A program made the position numbers and the translations under genes. A DNA stretch of 64,000 bases. Source: Accumulibacter sp. (lineage in GTDB: Bacteria > Pseudomonadota > Gammaproteobacteria > Burkholderiales > Rhodocyclaceae). The stretch's first letter is position 1; every line of letters starts with the position of its first letter. Below, piece after piece: positions 15,580 through 25,383 of the stretch. The notes below the pieces were generated by a model, which searched no databases, was not told where the DNA came from, and worked only from the letters and a program-made list of their open reading frames with translations. The stretch covers positions 1 to 64,000 of the forward strand of contig NZ_JAMTDV010000086.1 in the NCBI RefSeq assembly GCF_023806565.1, read 5' to 3'.

Positions 15580-17817
15580 ATGCATTTCAACTTCCCGGTA
15601 ATCGTCATCGACAAGGACTACCGCTCGGAAAACACGGGCGGTCACGGCATCCGGGCGCTGGCCAAGGCAATCGAGAAGAAGGGCTTCGAGGTCTTCGGGG
15701 TAACCAGCTACGGTGACCTCACTTCGTTCGCCCAGCAGCAGAGCCGCGCCTCGGCGTTCATTCTCTCGATCGACGACGAAGATTTCCGGCACGGCAGGGC
15801 GGACCAGACCGTCGCCAGCCTGCGCGCTTTCGTCAAAGAGATCCGCTGTCGCAACGAGGATATTCCAATCTTCCTGTACGGCGAGACGCGCACCTCCCGC
15901 CACATTCCGAACGACGTGCTGCGCGAGTTGCACGGTTTCATCCACATGTTCGAGGATACGGCCGAGTTCATCGGCCGTTACGTGATACGTGAGGCCAAGG
16001 CCTACCTGGAAAGCCTGGCACCACCGTTCTTCCGCGCGCTGACTCATTACGCGGAAGATGGATCCTACTCGTGGCACTGTCCGGGTCACTCGGGCGGCGT
16101 CGCCTTTCTGAAGAGTCCAGTGGGCCGCATGTTCCACCAGTTCTTCGGCGAAAACATGCTGCGTGCTGACGTCTGCAATGCGGTCGAGGAACTCGGTCAA
16201 CTGCTCGATCATACCGGTCCAGTCGTCGCTTCCGAGCGCAATGCGGCCCGCATCTTCAACGCCGATCATCTCTTCTTCGTCACCAACGGCACTTCGACCT
16301 CGAACAAGATCGTCTGGCATTCGACCGTCGCACCGGGTGATGTCGTCGTCGTCGATCGCAACTGCCACAAGTCGGTGTTGCACTCGATCATCATGACCGG
16401 TGCCATTCCCGTCTTCCTGATGCCGACCCGTAACCATTACGGGATCATCGGACCCATTCCGAAGGAAGAATTCCTCTGGGAAAACATCCGGCAGAAAATC
16501 GCGGCGCATCCCTTTGCGCGCACGGTCGCAGCCAAGCCGCGCGTGTTGACGATCACCCAGAGCACCTACGACGGCATCCTCTACAACGTCGAGGAAATCA
16601 AGGCAATGCTCGATGGCGTCATCGACACCCTGCACTTCGACGAGGCCTGGCTGCCACACGCGGCCTTCCACGACTTCTACGGGGATTACCATGCGATCGG
16701 TGCCGACCGTGCGCGCTGCAAGGACGCGATGATTTTTTCGACGCAATCGACGCACAAGCTGCTGGCCGGACTCTCGCAGGCGTCGCAGATTCTCGTGCAG
16801 GATTCCGAAGGACGCAAACTCGATCGGGACGTTTTCAACGAGGCCTACCTGATGCATACCTCGACCTCGCCGCAGTACGCGATCATTGCGTCGTGCGATG
16901 TCGCCGCAGCGATGATGGAAGCACCGGGGGGAAGCGCGCTGGTCGAGGAGTCGATCGCGGAAGCGCTCAACTTCCGCAGCACGATGCGCAAGGTCGAAGA
17001 AGAGTGGGGCTCCGACTGGTGGTTCAAGGTCTGGGGGCCCGACGATCGTCCGCGCGAGGGGCTCGCCGATCGCTCGGCGTGGATCCTGCGGCCCGGCGAG
17101 CGCTGGCACGGATTCGGCATGCTCGCTGAAGGTTTCAACATGCTCGACCCGATCAAGGCCACGATCATCACGCCTGGGCTGGATGTCGACGGAGATTTTG
17201 CCGAATCGGGGATTCCTGCCGCGATCGTCACCAAGTACCTTGCCGAACATGGAATCATCGTCGAGAAATGCGGCCTGTATTCCTTCTTCATCATGTTCAC
17301 CATCGGCATCACCAAGGGTCGCTGGAACACGCTGGTGACCGAACTGCAGCAATTCAAGGACGGCTATGACCAGAACATGCCGTTGTGGAAGGTGATGCCG
17401 GAATTTCTCGCCAAGAATCCGCGCTACGATAAGCACGGCCTGAAGGATCTCTGTCACCAGATCCACGGGATATACGCGGCCAACGACGTCGCCCATCTGA
17501 CTACCCGCATGTATCTTTCGAACATGGAGCCGGCGATGAAGCCGACCGATGCGTTTGCCCGAATGGCGCACCGCGAGATCGATCGCGTCCCGATCGACGA
17601 CCTCGAAGGGCGGATCACCAGCACGCTGCTCACTCCCTACCCGCCGGGAATTCCGCTGCTGATCCCGGGTGAGCGCTTCAATGCCACGATCGTTCGCTAC
17701 CTGCAGTTCGCGCGCGATTTCAACGAGCGCTTTCCCGGTTTCGAAACCGACGTACACGGCCTGGTCAAGGCGATCGTAGACGGCAAGCCGGTGTATTCGG
17801 TCGACTGCGTTCGCTGA
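15580..17817 (+). CDS. PLP-dependent arginine/lysine/ornithine decarboxylase
   Basis: A 745-residue fold type I decarboxylase. Residues about 1-130 form the N-terminal wing (response-regulator-like) domain, followed by the large PLP domain with the Schiff-base lysine K393 in QSTHKLLAGLSQAS and a C-terminal domain. The length and layout match the inducible/biodegradative Arg, Lys or Orn decarboxylases rather than the alanine-racemase-like biosynthetic type. Substrate cannot be decided by eye. It would make a polyamine or cadaverine/agmatine and consume a proton. It converges with the next gene across only 14 bases. Confidence 0.9.
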   Translation: MHFNFPVIVIDKDYRSENTGGHGIRALAKAIEKKGFEVFGVTSYGDLTSFAQQQSRASAFILSIDDEDFRHGRADQTVASLRAFVKEIRCRNEDIPIFLYGETRTSRHIPNDVLRELHGFIHMFEDTAEFIGRYVIREAKAYLESLAPPFFRALTHYAEDGSYSWHCPGHSGGVAFLKSPVGRMFHQFFGENMLRADVCNAVEELGQLLDHTGPVVASERNAARIFNADHLFFVTNGTSTSNKIVWHSTVAPGDVVVVDRNCHKSVLHSIIMTGAIPVFLMPTRNHYGIIGPIPKEEFLWENIRQKIAAHPFARTVAAKPRVLTITQSTYDGILYNVEEIKAMLDGVIDTLHFDEAWLPHAAFHDFYGDYHAIGADRARCKDAMIFSTQSTHKLLAGLSQASQILVQDSEGRKLDRDVFNEAYLMHTSTSPQYAIIASCDVAAAMMEAPGGSALVEESIAEALNFRSTMRKVEEEWGSDWWFKVWGPDDRPREGLADRSAWILRPGERWHGFGMLAEGFNMLDPIKATIITPGLDVDGDFAESGIPAAIVTKYLAEHGIIVEKCGLYSFFIMFTIGITKGRWNTLVTELQQFKDGYDQNMPLWKVMPEFLAKNPRYDKHGLKDLCHQIHGIYAANDVAHLTTRMYLSNMEPAMKPTDAFARMAHREIDRVPIDDLEGRITSTLLTPYPPGIPLLIPGERFNATIVRYLQFARDFNERFPGFETDVHGLVKAIVDGKPVYSVDCVR

Positions 17818-17831
17818 GGTGCGGCGACAGG

Positions 17832-19262
17832 CTAGTCTTTTGGCTCGCTGGGCGCGTTGTCGGCGGCTGATGAGTCTTCGACCAGGCGAGTGACGCCATC
17901 GGCTCCGACTGCCGTGTCTTCGAACTTCAGCAACGTGATCCGGTGGTTGTCCATTTCCAGCACCGTCAGTCGTCCGCCATCGAGATCGACGGTATCGCCG
18001 ACGTGCGGTACGCTGCCGAGCTTCTTGTAGACCAGTCCGGCGAGTGTCACATAGTCGTCGTCGGTCGGGAAAGGGAAATCGAGCAAAGCGTCGAGATCCG
18101 AAACCCGCATCGACGCGTCGATTTCGTACTGACTGCCGACCAGTTTCCTGACTCGCCTCGCCTGCCGTGTGAATTCGTCCTCGTAGTCGCCGACGATTTC
18201 CTCGAGGATGTCTTCGAGCGTGATGATTCCTTCGGTGCCGCCGTATTCGTCGATCACCACGGCCAATTGCTGGTGCGTGCGCTTGAAGTCCTTGAGCAGG
18301 TCGCTCAGCAGCTTGCTGTTGGGAACGATGTACGGCGCCTGCGCGAACTCGCTGACGGGCATCTTGCTCACCTCGGCGAGCGCATCGCCGGTACTTTCGG
18401 CCATCACCGTCAGCAGCTCCTTGATCGCGACCACGCCGGTAATCCGGTCAAGGCTCTTGTCGTATACCGGAAAGCGCGCATGCGGAACATCGCGGAAAAC
18501 GTGCAGCGCGTCGGCGAGCGTATCTTCCTGAGCCAGTGCCCGGATGCGGGTGCGCGGAACCATTGCTTCGCGCACCGTGTGCTCGTCGAGCTTGAAGACG
18601 CCACGAATCATTTCCGTTTCTTCCGGCGCCAGTGTCCCCTCCTTTTCGCTCGCCGAAAGAATCATCCTGATTTCCTCGACCGACATGGTGAAGTGACTAT
18701 GACCGTCGCCCTCGACGTTCCGCTGTCCGAACAGCCGCAGGAGCCCGTCCGAAGCCATTTTCATGATGTAGATCAGTGGCTTGAGGATCAGGTAGAGAAA
18801 ATTGATGACGCCCCCGACAGCCATGCTCATCTGTTCTGCCTTGTGGAAGGCAAGCACCTTGGGCGCGAGTTCGCCAGCCACCACGTGCAGGAACGAAATG
18901 ACAATGAAGGCGAAGACATACGACACCGTATGCGCCGCCTTGTTCACCGCTTCGCTATTGCCAAAAATGGTGAACAGCGCAACAAAGGTTGAATCGGTCA
19001 GCGTGCTGATCGTCTCCATGCCGACCGCGCCGAGGCCGAGGGAGACCAGCGTGATTCCCACCTGGGTTACCGAGTAAAAGCGCTCGGGCTCGTTATGCAG
19101 CATTTCGACTCTTGTTGCGCGCCTGTCTCCCTCCTCGGACAATTGCCTGATCCGGCTGCGACGGGCAGAAGAGATCGCGATCTCCGAACCGACGAAAAAG
19201 GCGTTGCCGGCGACAAAGACCAGAATCAAGACGAGATTTACGTAAAGATGCATTTGCTCCAT
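17832..19262 (-). CDS. CNNM/HlyC-CorC family membrane protein with CBS domains
   Basis: A 476-residue protein. The N-terminal DUF21/CNNM part (about 1-190) has three or four membrane segments, followed by a CBS-domain pair (about 210-335; AMVPRTRIRALA is the typical opening) and a C-terminal CorC_HlyC domain (about 360-440). The family is annotated as hemolysin-like but members are linked to Mg2+/Co2+ transport or tolerance. Start chosen at 19262 because GGGGGAG precedes it; an upstream in-frame start at 19352 would add 30 residues unlike a membrane N-terminus. Confidence 0.9.
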   Translation of the reverse strand: MEQMHLYVNLVLILVFVAGNAFFVGSEIAISSARRSRIRQLSEEGDRRATRVEMLHNEPERFYSVTQVGITLVSLGLGAVGMETISTLTDSTFVALFTIFGNSEAVNKAAHTVSYVFAFIVISFLHVVAGELAPKVLAFHKAEQMSMAVGGVINFLYLILKPLIYIMKMASDGLLRLFGQRNVEGDGHSHFTMSVEEIRMILSASEKEGTLAPEETEMIRGVFKLDEHTVREAMVPRTRIRALAQEDTLADALHVFRDVPHARFPVYDKSLDRITGVVAIKELLTVMAESTGDALAEVSKMPVSEFAQAPYIVPNSKLLSDLLKDFKRTHQQLAVVIDEYGGTEGIITLEDILEEIVGDYEDEFTRQARRVRKLVGSQYEIDASMRVSDLDALLDFPFPTDDDYVTLAGLVYKKLGSVPHVGDTVDLDGGRLTVLEMDNHRITLLKFEDTAVGADGVTRLVEDSSAADNAPSEPKD

Positions 19263-19551
19263 GTGCCTGTCTCCCCCAATGTGTGGCCGCGTCCGCACGC
19301 CCGGACCGCGCCCGCATGCCCCGCTCGATGCCCGGTTCTGCGCCGGTGCCACGGTGCCTGCGCATATGGCATAACCCTTGCAATTGTGCGTGAACTGAGG
19401 ACGCTTACGCCGCGGAGCCCGAATAATACGCGATTTATGCCTGAGTTCCAGTCATTGCCACGCCGCCGGCGGTGACCGCGGGCCAAGGTGTGGCCGACAG
19501 CGGGCGCCGTGCCTACTTTCGGGATGGGCGGCGCGGCCTCGGCGGCTACGG

Positions 19552-19557
19552 TAGAAT
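19552..19557 (+). promoter_or_regulatory. Candidate -10 box for the his cluster (hisG)
   Basis: TAGAAT, 27 bases before the hisG GTG, in the 322-base divergent region 19263-19584. The rest of that region holds a CCGCCGGCGG palindrome (19463-19472) and no recognisable gene. A -35 match is weak. Confidence 0.4.
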
Positions 19558-19584
19558 AGGCCCTTTGGCGTGCAGGAACAGACA

Positions 19585-20229
19585 GTGAACGGGATCACCA
19601 TCGCCCTCTCGAAGGGCCGGATTTTCGACGAGACACTGCCGCTCCTGGCGGCTGCCGGGATCGAACCGCTGGAAAATCCCGAAAGCTCTCGCCGCCTGAT
19701 CATCCCCAGCAGTCGGGCCGAGGTGAGGGTCGTCGTCGTGCGCGCCACCGATACCCCGACCTACGTGCAGTACGGTGCGGCCGACCTCGGTGTCGCTGGC
19801 AAGGACGTTCTTCTTGAGCATGGCAGCGAGGGACTCTACCAGCCGATCGATCTGAAGATCGCCAAGTGCCGGATGATGGTCGCCGCCCCGGCAGGTTTCG
19901 ACTATGCGCATGCCGTGCGACAGGGAGCGCGTCTCAAGGTGGCGACGAAGTACGTCAACATCGCGCGCGAGCACTTTGCGGCCAAGGGTGTACATGTCGA
20001 CCTGATCAAGCTGTATGGCTCGATGGAACTGGCGCCATTGGCGGGTCTCGCCGATGCGATCGTCGATCTCGTGTCTACCGGCAGCACGCTGAAAGCCAAC
20101 AACCTGCTCGCGGTGGAGCACATCATGGATATTTCGTCACGGCTGATCGTCAATCAGGCGGCGCTCAAGCTCAAGCGCGAACTGCTGACCCCGATTCTCG
20201 ACGCCATTTCTGCGGCGGTCGAGCAATGA
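19585..20229 (+). CDS. hisG: ATP phosphoribosyltransferase, short form
   Basis: A 214-residue enzyme for the first step of histidine synthesis, ATP plus [12 protein letters not shown] opens the protein and the PRPP loop is [14 protein letters not shown]. At this length it lacks the C-terminal regulatory domain of long HisG, so it should need the HisZ partner, which is not in the window. The GTG at 19585 is preferred over a GTG at 19570 because AGGA lies seven bases upstream and the protein then starts at the usual [11 protein letters not shown]. The stop overlaps the hisD start. Confidence 0.95.
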   Translation: MNGITIALSKGRIFDETLPLLAAAGIEPLENPESSRRLIIPSSRAEVRVVVVRATDTPTYVQYGAADLGVAGKDVLLEHGSEGLYQPIDLKIAKCRMMVAAPAGFDYAHAVRQGARLKVATKYVNIAREHFAAKGVHVDLIKLYGSMELAPLAGLADAIVDLVSTGSTLKANNLLAVEHIMDISSRLIVNQAALKLKRELLTPILDAISAAVEQ

Positions 20230-21539
20230 TCGGGATCAAACGCCTGGCAAGCACCGATGCCGACTTCGAGGAACGGCTAAGGGCGCTGCTGGCCTTTGAA
20301 GCAACCCAGGACGACGCGGTGGAGCGGACCGTGGCCGCCATTCTGGCCGACGTCAAGGCGCGCGGCGACACCGCCGTAATCGACTATACGCAGCGCTTCG
20401 ATCGCCTCGACGCCGCCACGATGGCCGATCTGGAAATCCCGCAAGAGGAACTGCGGCGAGCCCTCGCCGATCTGCCGATGGCGCAGCGGCAGGCGCTCGA
20501 AGCGGCGGCCGGGCGCATCCGCCGCTATCACCAGAGACAGTTGCTGCAGAGCTGGCGCTATGACGATGAGAGCGAAGAGGGATTCGGCACGATGCTCGGC
20601 CAGCAGATCACGCCGCTCGACCGGGTTGGCCTCTACGTTCCCGGCGGCAAGGCCTCGTACCCGTCGTCGGTACTGATGAACGCGATTCCGGCACGCGTCG
20701 CCGGCGTTGGCGAACTGATCATGGTCGTGCCGACACCGGCTGGCGAGCAGAACCCGCTGGTGCTCGCGGCGGCGGCGCTGGCCGGGGTCGATCGCGTGTT
20801 CACCATCGGTGGTGCGCAGGCGGTCGCCGCCCTGGCCTACGGTACGGAAACCGTGCCCCAGGTCGACAAGATCGTCGGCCCTGGCAATGCTTACGTCGCC
20901 GCCGCCAAGCGCCGCGTCTTCGGCGTCGTCGGCATCGACATGGTCGCCGGCCCGTCGGAGATCCTGGTCATTTGCGATGGCCGGACCGACGCCGAGTGGG
21001 TGGCCATGGATCTTTTCTCGCAAGCCGAACACGACGAACTGGCGCAGTCGATCCTGCTCTGTCCGGATGCCGCCTACATCGAGCGCGTTGCCGCCGCTCT
21101 CGACGAACTGCTGCCGACCATGCCGCGGCAGGCGGTGATTCGTGCGGCACTGGAAAATCGTGGTGCGCTGATCCAAGTACGCGACCTCGACGAGGCCTGT
21201 CGCATCGCCAACCGCGTTGCTCCGGAGCACCTCGAACTGTCGCTGGCTGACGCCGACGAGTGGGTCGGCAGGATTCGTCACGCCGGCGCGATCTTCATCG
21301 GCCGCTACACCTCGGAGTCACTCGGTGACTATTGTGCCGGTCCCAACCATGTCCTGCCCACCTCCGGCAGCGCCCGCTTCTCGTCGCCATTGGGAGTGTA
21401 CGACTTCCAGAAGCGCAGCAGCCTGATCCGGGTTTCGCAGGCGGGAGCGAGAGCGCTCGGTCGCATCGCCGCAACGCTCGCCGAGGGCGAAGGCTTGCCG
21501 GCGCACGCAAGATCGGCGGAGTATCGCGTCGACAGTTGA
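20226..21539 (+). CDS. hisD: Histidinol dehydrogenase
   Basis: A 437-residue zinc enzyme for the last two oxidations, histidinol to histidine. It shows [19 protein letters not shown], the signature IVGPGNAYV and MVAGPSEI, and a C-terminal half with SQAEHDE and PNHVLPT carrying metal and catalytic His/Glu residues. Start and stop overlap with hisG by the four bases ATGA (20226-20229). It is followed not by hisC but by an unrelated exported protein, so the operon may end here. Confidence 0.97.
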   Translation: MIGIKRLASTDADFEERLRALLAFEATQDDAVERTVAAILADVKARGDTAVIDYTQRFDRLDAATMADLEIPQEELRRALADLPMAQRQALEAAAGRIRRYHQRQLLQSWRYDDESEEGFGTMLGQQITPLDRVGLYVPGGKASYPSSVLMNAIPARVAGVGELIMVVPTPAGEQNPLVLAAAALAGVDRVFTIGGAQAVAALAYGTETVPQVDKIVGPGNAYVAAAKRRVFGVVGIDMVAGPSEILVICDGRTDAEWVAMDLFSQAEHDELAQSILLCPDAAYIERVAAALDELLPTMPRQAVIRAALENRGALIQVRDLDEACRIANRVAPEHLELSLADADEWVGRIRHAGAIFIGRYTSESLGDYCAGPNHVLPTSGSARFSSPLGVYDFQKRSSLIRVSQAGARALGRIAATLAEGEGLPAHARSAEYRVDS

Positions 21540-21687
21540 CGTCCAAATCGTGTCCGGTGCCACCTCGTGGCGCGAAGACGCGATTGACGTCAGCGTCGAC
21601 AGCCAAGATACTGGGATGGGCAAGGGGCAGGGGCGCTCCCTGCGCAGTTTGTCACCATTTTTTCGATCTCGACCGAGGAGGGAACGG

Positions 21688-22743
21688 ATGCGCACTATCA
21701 ATATGTGGAACGCGTTGCTGGCCGGACTGCTGATTGTTGGTTCTGGCGGGGCGGTTGCGGCGCATAAGGGCACGGCGGACCAGCAAAGGGAGATCCCCGT
21801 ATGTGGCAAGGACACCAAGGTTGCCAAGCCGAACGACGACATGATCTACACTCTAAAGGAAAAGAAGCGGCGGGGATGCGTCATCGACATCAAGGCGTTG
21901 CATCCGACCCAGTCAGCGGTCGGCATGCTGGCCGCGGCGTGCAAATCGGCCAAGGTTTCGGCCCGTGCTGCTGCCGGGGAACTGAACGACTACCTGCTGG
22001 CCGACAACCGCTGGGTTCCCGTCGTGCGGGGTCCAGGCGGCGTGTTCTATCTCACCGATCACCATCACCTGACCGTCGCCGTCTGGAATGCCGCGATCGA
22101 CGACAAGGACAAGAAGGTCTATGCCTATCTGCTCGACGACTGGTCACGTCTGCCGGAGAACGCATTCTGGGAGCGGATGGAAAGAATGCACCGTACCTGG
22201 CTGAAGGATCCGGCCGGCAAGCCGATAGTGCCCAGCCAGTTGCCGAGCGAGATTGGTAAGCTGCAGGACGATCCACTGCGTACCTTGTCGGCCTGGGTGC
22301 GGGAAAACTGCGGCTACGTCAAGTGCGATCCTCCCGGCACGGCCAAGGGCGACGACGAGCAGAGCTGCGCCGATCGCACCTGCGAGGAGAAGTTCGGCAG
22401 CAAGAAGGTACCTTGCGCGAATGCCTATTTCATCGAATTTGCGTGGGGCGCTTATCAGGGCGAAGTGCCGGAGGTCAAGGCAGCTCTCGGTGACGACGCC
22501 GCGTGTTCGCAACAGAGTCCGATGAATCAGACCTGTCTCGACCGGCAGTACGACCGGTTGCTCAAGGCACTGCCTGCGGCGATGAAGGCGACCGCCACGA
22601 TCGAGGCGAAGACGGCGGTCGAGAAGCTGGCCCGGGGCAAGGACACTGGCGGGGAAGCCGGCAAGAACGTCAGCGTCGGACACAATCCGGAAGTCCAGAC
22701 ACCTCTGCTACCGCCCAGGTGTGTGCTCGGCGACGGTCGGTAG
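21688..22743 (+). CDS. Exported Cys-rich protein with ParB-like (ParBc_2) domain
   Basis: A 351-residue protein. A signal peptide is clear: basic start, hydrophobic core about residues 8-24, and a likely cleavage after AVAA. The next about 130 residues (SAVGMLAAACK, DNRWVPVVRG, YLTDHHHL) fit the putative ParB-like nuclease family PF08857 found in secreted proteins. The remainder has several Cys pairs such as CGYVKC and CADRTC, suggesting disulfides in the periplasm. AGGAGGG precedes the ATG. Function unknown; it interrupts the histidine cluster and has no evident link to that pathway. Confidence 0.72.
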   Translation: MRTINMWNALLAGLLIVGSGGAVAAHKGTADQQREIPVCGKDTKVAKPNDDMIYTLKEKKRRGCVIDIKALHPTQSAVGMLAAACKSAKVSARAAAGELNDYLLADNRWVPVVRGPGGVFYLTDHHHLTVAVWNAAIDDKDKKVYAYLLDDWSRLPENAFWERMERMHRTWLKDPAGKPIVPSQLPSEIGKLQDDPLRTLSAWVRENCGYVKCDPPGTAKGDDEQSCADRTCEEKFGSKKVPCANAYFIEFAWGAYQGEVPEVKAALGDDAACSQQSPMNQTCLDRQYDRLLKALPAAMKATATIEAKTAVEKLARGKDTGGEAGKNVSVGHNPEVQTPLLPPRCVLGDGR

Positions 22744-22759
22744 CCGCGTTCCGACGCCA

Positions 22760-22800
22760 GCGGACTCGCTCTTCCTCGATGCAGGGGGAGGCGAGCCCGC
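22760..22800. terminator. Imperfect hairpin between convergent genes
   Basis: Arms 22760-22769 and 22791-22800 pair at nine of ten positions, with further partial pairing inside. It lies between the stops of the ParB-like gene and hisC and could end transcription from both sides. No T-run is present. Confidence 0.3.
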
Positions 22801-22831
22801 AGGCCCCCGCGAATGGAACTTTGCCTGGCGA

Positions 22832-23908
22832 TCAGTCGAGAATCTCGCGGAGGGCGGCAAGTAGCGCCTCGCATTGTGCGCTGTTGCCGACCGTGATGCG
22901 CAGGTGCTGGTCGACTCTCGGCAATTTGAAATGGCGAACAATGATGCCGCGCTGGCGCAGCGCCGCCGCAAGCTCTGCCGCATCGCGCTGCGGGTGACGG
23001 GCGAAGAGGAAATTGGCGGCCGACGGCAGTACGGCAAAACCCAAGGTCTGCAGCGAGCCGCTCAGCTCGTCTCGACTGCGGATGACCGCTTGTCGCGTAC
23101 GCTCGAAGTGCTCCCGGTCGTCGATCGCGGCGACCGCGCCAGCGATCGCCAGGCGGTCGAGCGGGTAGGAATTGAAGCTGTTCTTGACTCTTTCGAGCGC
23201 CTCGATCAAATGTTTCTGGCCGACCGCGTAGCCAACTCGCAAGCCAGCGAGCGAACGTGACTTGGACAGGGTGTGCACTACCAGCAGATTCGCATGACGA
23301 CCGACCAGGGCAATCGCCGATTCGCCGCCGAAGTCGATGTAGGCTTCGTCGACGACCAGCACCGACTGTCGATGGAGCTGTAACAGGCGCTCGATCGCGA
23401 CCAGCGACAACAGGCAGCCGGTCGGCGCATTGGGGTTGGGGAAGATGATGCCGCCATTGGCCGCTGCGTAGTCTTCGATGCGGATTGCAAAATTCGCATC
23501 GAGCGGCACGGTGACGTGGTCAATTTCGTACAGACCGCAATATACGGGGTAGAAGCTATAGGTGATGTCCGGGAAGAGGATCGGCAGATCATGCTTGAGG
23601 AGTGCCAGGAAAACGTGCGCCAGCACTTCGTCGGAACCGTTGCCGACGAAAACCTGTTGCGGTTCGATGCGATGAACGGCGTGAAAGCGGGCAACCGCCT
23701 CCTTGACGCGATCTGCGTTGGGGTCCGGATAAAGGCGCAAGGACTCGCCGCCCGCGCGTAGTTCTGCGGCGATTGCCGCGGCTACGCGCGGCGATGGCGG
23801 ATAGGGGTTTTCGTTGGTGTTCAGCTTGACCAGGTTCGCCAGCCGCGGCTGTTCGCCCGGAACGTAGGGCGTAAGGCGGTGGACGAGGGAACTCCAGTAG
23901 CGGCTCAT
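22832..23908 (-). CDS. hisC: Histidinol-phosphate aminotransferase
   Basis: A 358-residue fold type I aminotransferase. Visible motifs are [13 protein letters not shown] near the start, [21 protein letters not shown], and [16 protein letters not shown], where the Lys holds PLP. It catalyses the transamination between HisB and HisD. The start at 23908 (MSRYWSSLV) is chosen by family alignment; longer upstream sequence is a shadow of hisB. It is the only his gene here on the minus strand, convergent with the ParB-like gene and divergent from hisB, so it cannot share their transcript. Confidence 0.95.
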   Translation of the reverse strand: MSRYWSSLVHRLTPYVPGEQPRLANLVKLNTNENPYPPSPRVAAAIAAELRAGGESLRLYPDPNADRVKEAVARFHAVHRIEPQQVFVGNGSDEVLAHVFLALLKHDLPILFPDITYSFYPVYCGLYEIDHVTVPLDANFAIRIEDYAAANGGIIFPNPNAPTGCLLSLVAIERLLQLHRQSVLVVDEAYIDFGGESAIALVGRHANLLVVHTLSKSRSLAGLRVGYAVGQKHLIEALERVKNSFNSYPLDRLAIAGAVAAIDDREHFERTRQAVIRSRDELSGSLQTLGFAVLPSAANFLFARHPQRDAAELAAALRQRGIIVRHFKLPRVDQHLRITVGNSAQCEALLAALREILD

Positions 23909-23943
23909 GAAAGGCTGCTTTCGGATGCATGACAAGCGTGAAA

Positions 23944-23952
23944 TGGTATCAT
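23944..23952 (+). promoter_or_regulatory. Candidate extended -10 promoter for hisB
   Basis: TGGTATCAT, an extended -10 element (TGn plus TATCAT), in the hisC-hisB divergent region. A start here would give a hisB leader of over 100 bases. hisB needs its own promoter because hisC is inverted. Confidence 0.4.
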
Positions 23953-24005
23953 GCGCGTCTGCTGCCCGACGCCGGCGATGGCCGGCAGCGCCTGGCAGCA
24001 GCAGA

Positions 24006-24040
24006 TCGAATCTTTGTCGAACCCTTTCTCGAACCTTTTC
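24006..24040 (+). repeat. Three short tandem repeats in the hisB leader
   Basis: Three adjoining copies of an 11-12 base unit beginning TCGAA: 24006-24016 (degenerate), 24017-24028 and 24029-24040; the last two differ at one position. They lie 35 bases before the chosen hisB start. Confidence 0.5.
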
Positions 24041-24074
24041 CGGACGCGAAATGCCGCTTGGCAATGGTATCCCG

Positions 24075-24662
24075 ATGCGCCAGACCGAAGTTTCCAGGAA
24101 TACGCTCGAAACCCGGATTACCGTCCGCCTGAACCTCGACGGCAGTGGTCAGGGCAATATTGCCAGCGGCGTGCCGTTTCTCGACCACATGCTCGAACAG
24201 ATTGCGCGGCACGGGCTGATCGATCTGGAAGTGCAGGCCACGGGCGACCTGCACATCGATGCGCATCACACGGTCGAGGACGTTGGCATTACGGTCGGCC
24301 AGGCGCTGGCCCGGGCACTTGGCGACAAGACAGGGCTGCGCCGCTATGGATACGCGTATGTACCGCTCGACGAGGCGCTGTCACGGGTGGTGATCGACCT
24401 TTCCGGACGGCCCGGCCTCGAGTTTCACGTCGAATTTCGGCGGGCAGTGATCGGTGCCTTCGACGTCGATCTGATCCACGAGTTCTTCCAGGGACTGGTC
24501 AATCATGCTCTCGTGACCCTGCATATCGACAACCTGCGCGGTGACAATGCCCACCATCAGGCGGAAACGGTGTTCAAGGCATTCGGTCGCGCGCTGCGTA
24601 TGGCGGTCGAACAAGATCCGCGTGCCGGCGGCAGCATCCCCTCGACCAAAGGATCGCTGTGA
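24075..24662 (+). CDS. hisB: Imidazoleglycerol-phosphate dehydratase
   Basis: A 195-residue monofunctional HisB that removes water from imidazole glycerol phosphate. Paired metal-binding motifs [11 protein letters not shown] and DNAHHQAET flank the core, and [11 protein letters not shown] is typical. No N-terminal histidinol-phosphatase domain is present, unlike the enterobacterial fusion. [10 protein letters not shown] at 24075 matches the usual N-terminus and length; an in-frame ATG at 24051 would add eight residues. Its stop overlaps the hisH start (TGATG). Confidence 0.96.
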   Translation: MRQTEVSRNTLETRITVRLNLDGSGQGNIASGVPFLDHMLEQIARHGLIDLEVQATGDLHIDAHHTVEDVGITVGQALARALGDKTGLRRYGYAYVPLDEALSRVVIDLSGRPGLEFHVEFRRAVIGAFDVDLIHEFFQGLVNHALVTLHIDNLRGDNAHHQAETVFKAFGRALRMAVEQDPRAGGSIPSTKGSL

Positions 24663-25318
24663 TGGCGGACAAGGCGCCGCGCGGAGCGATCGTCGTAGTT
24701 GATTACGGCATGGGCAATCTGCGGTCAGTGTGGCAGGCCCTGGTGCGCGTTGCGCCAGGTCGTGAAGTGGTCGTTTCGGCGGATCCGGCAGTAGTGGCCG
24801 CAGCCGAGCGGGTGGTCTTCCCGGGCCAGGGCGCGATGCCCGACTGCATGCGCGAGATCGACGCGCGCGGCCTGCGCGCCGCGGTGCTCGATGCTGCCAG
24901 AAACAAACCCTTTCTCGGCATCTGCATCGGTCAGCAGATGCTCTTCGAGCACAGCGAGGAAGGGGATGTTGCAGGACTCGGCGTCATCGCGGGCAGAGTC
25001 CGCCGATTTCCGGCCGAGCGGATGCTGGACGGTACCGGCAGCCGACTGAAGGTGCCGCACATGGGCTGGAACGAAGTGCGGCAGGCACGAGAGCACGGCT
25101 TGTGGAGGGGAATCGCCGACGGCACGCGTTTCTACTTCGTCCATAGCTACTTCGTTGCCCCATCGGACCCGGACTGTGTCGTCGGCACCACTGATTACGG
25201 TGTCCTCTTTACCAGCGCGGTGGCACAGGATAATATTTTCGCGATACAGTGCCATCCAGAGAAAAGCGCAACGGCGGGGCTTGCCATGCTGGCCAATTTC
25301 GTCGCCTGGAAGCCCTGA
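24662..25318 (+). CDS. hisH: Imidazole glycerol phosphate synthase, glutaminase subunit
   Basis: A 218-residue class I glutamine amidotransferase that supplies ammonia to HisF. The triad is visible: C88 in [11 protein letters not shown], and His and Glu in QCHPEKS near the C-terminus. [10 protein letters not shown] opens the domain. The ATG at 24662 shares its first base with the hisB stop; a GTG one codon earlier is possible. Confidence 0.97.
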   Translation: MADKAPRGAIVVVDYGMGNLRSVWQALVRVAPGREVVVSADPAVVAAAERVVFPGQGAMPDCMREIDARGLRAAVLDAARNKPFLGICIGQQMLFEHSEEGDVAGLGVIAGRVRRFPAERMLDGTGSRLKVPHMGWNEVRQAREHGLWRGIADGTRFYFVHSYFVAPSDPDCVVGTTDYGVLFTSAVAQDNIFAIQCHPEKSATAGLAMLANFVAWKP

Positions 25319-25383
25319 CCGACGGCTGCAGATTCGATCCTCCTGCCGCCGTTCGTCATAACACTTCTTTTTCTGTTTGCAAT

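Noticed and set aside
15304-17757. 817-codon minus-strand frame opposite dcd and the decarboxylase
   Set aside because: Shadow of two well-supported genes; no domain and unusual composition.
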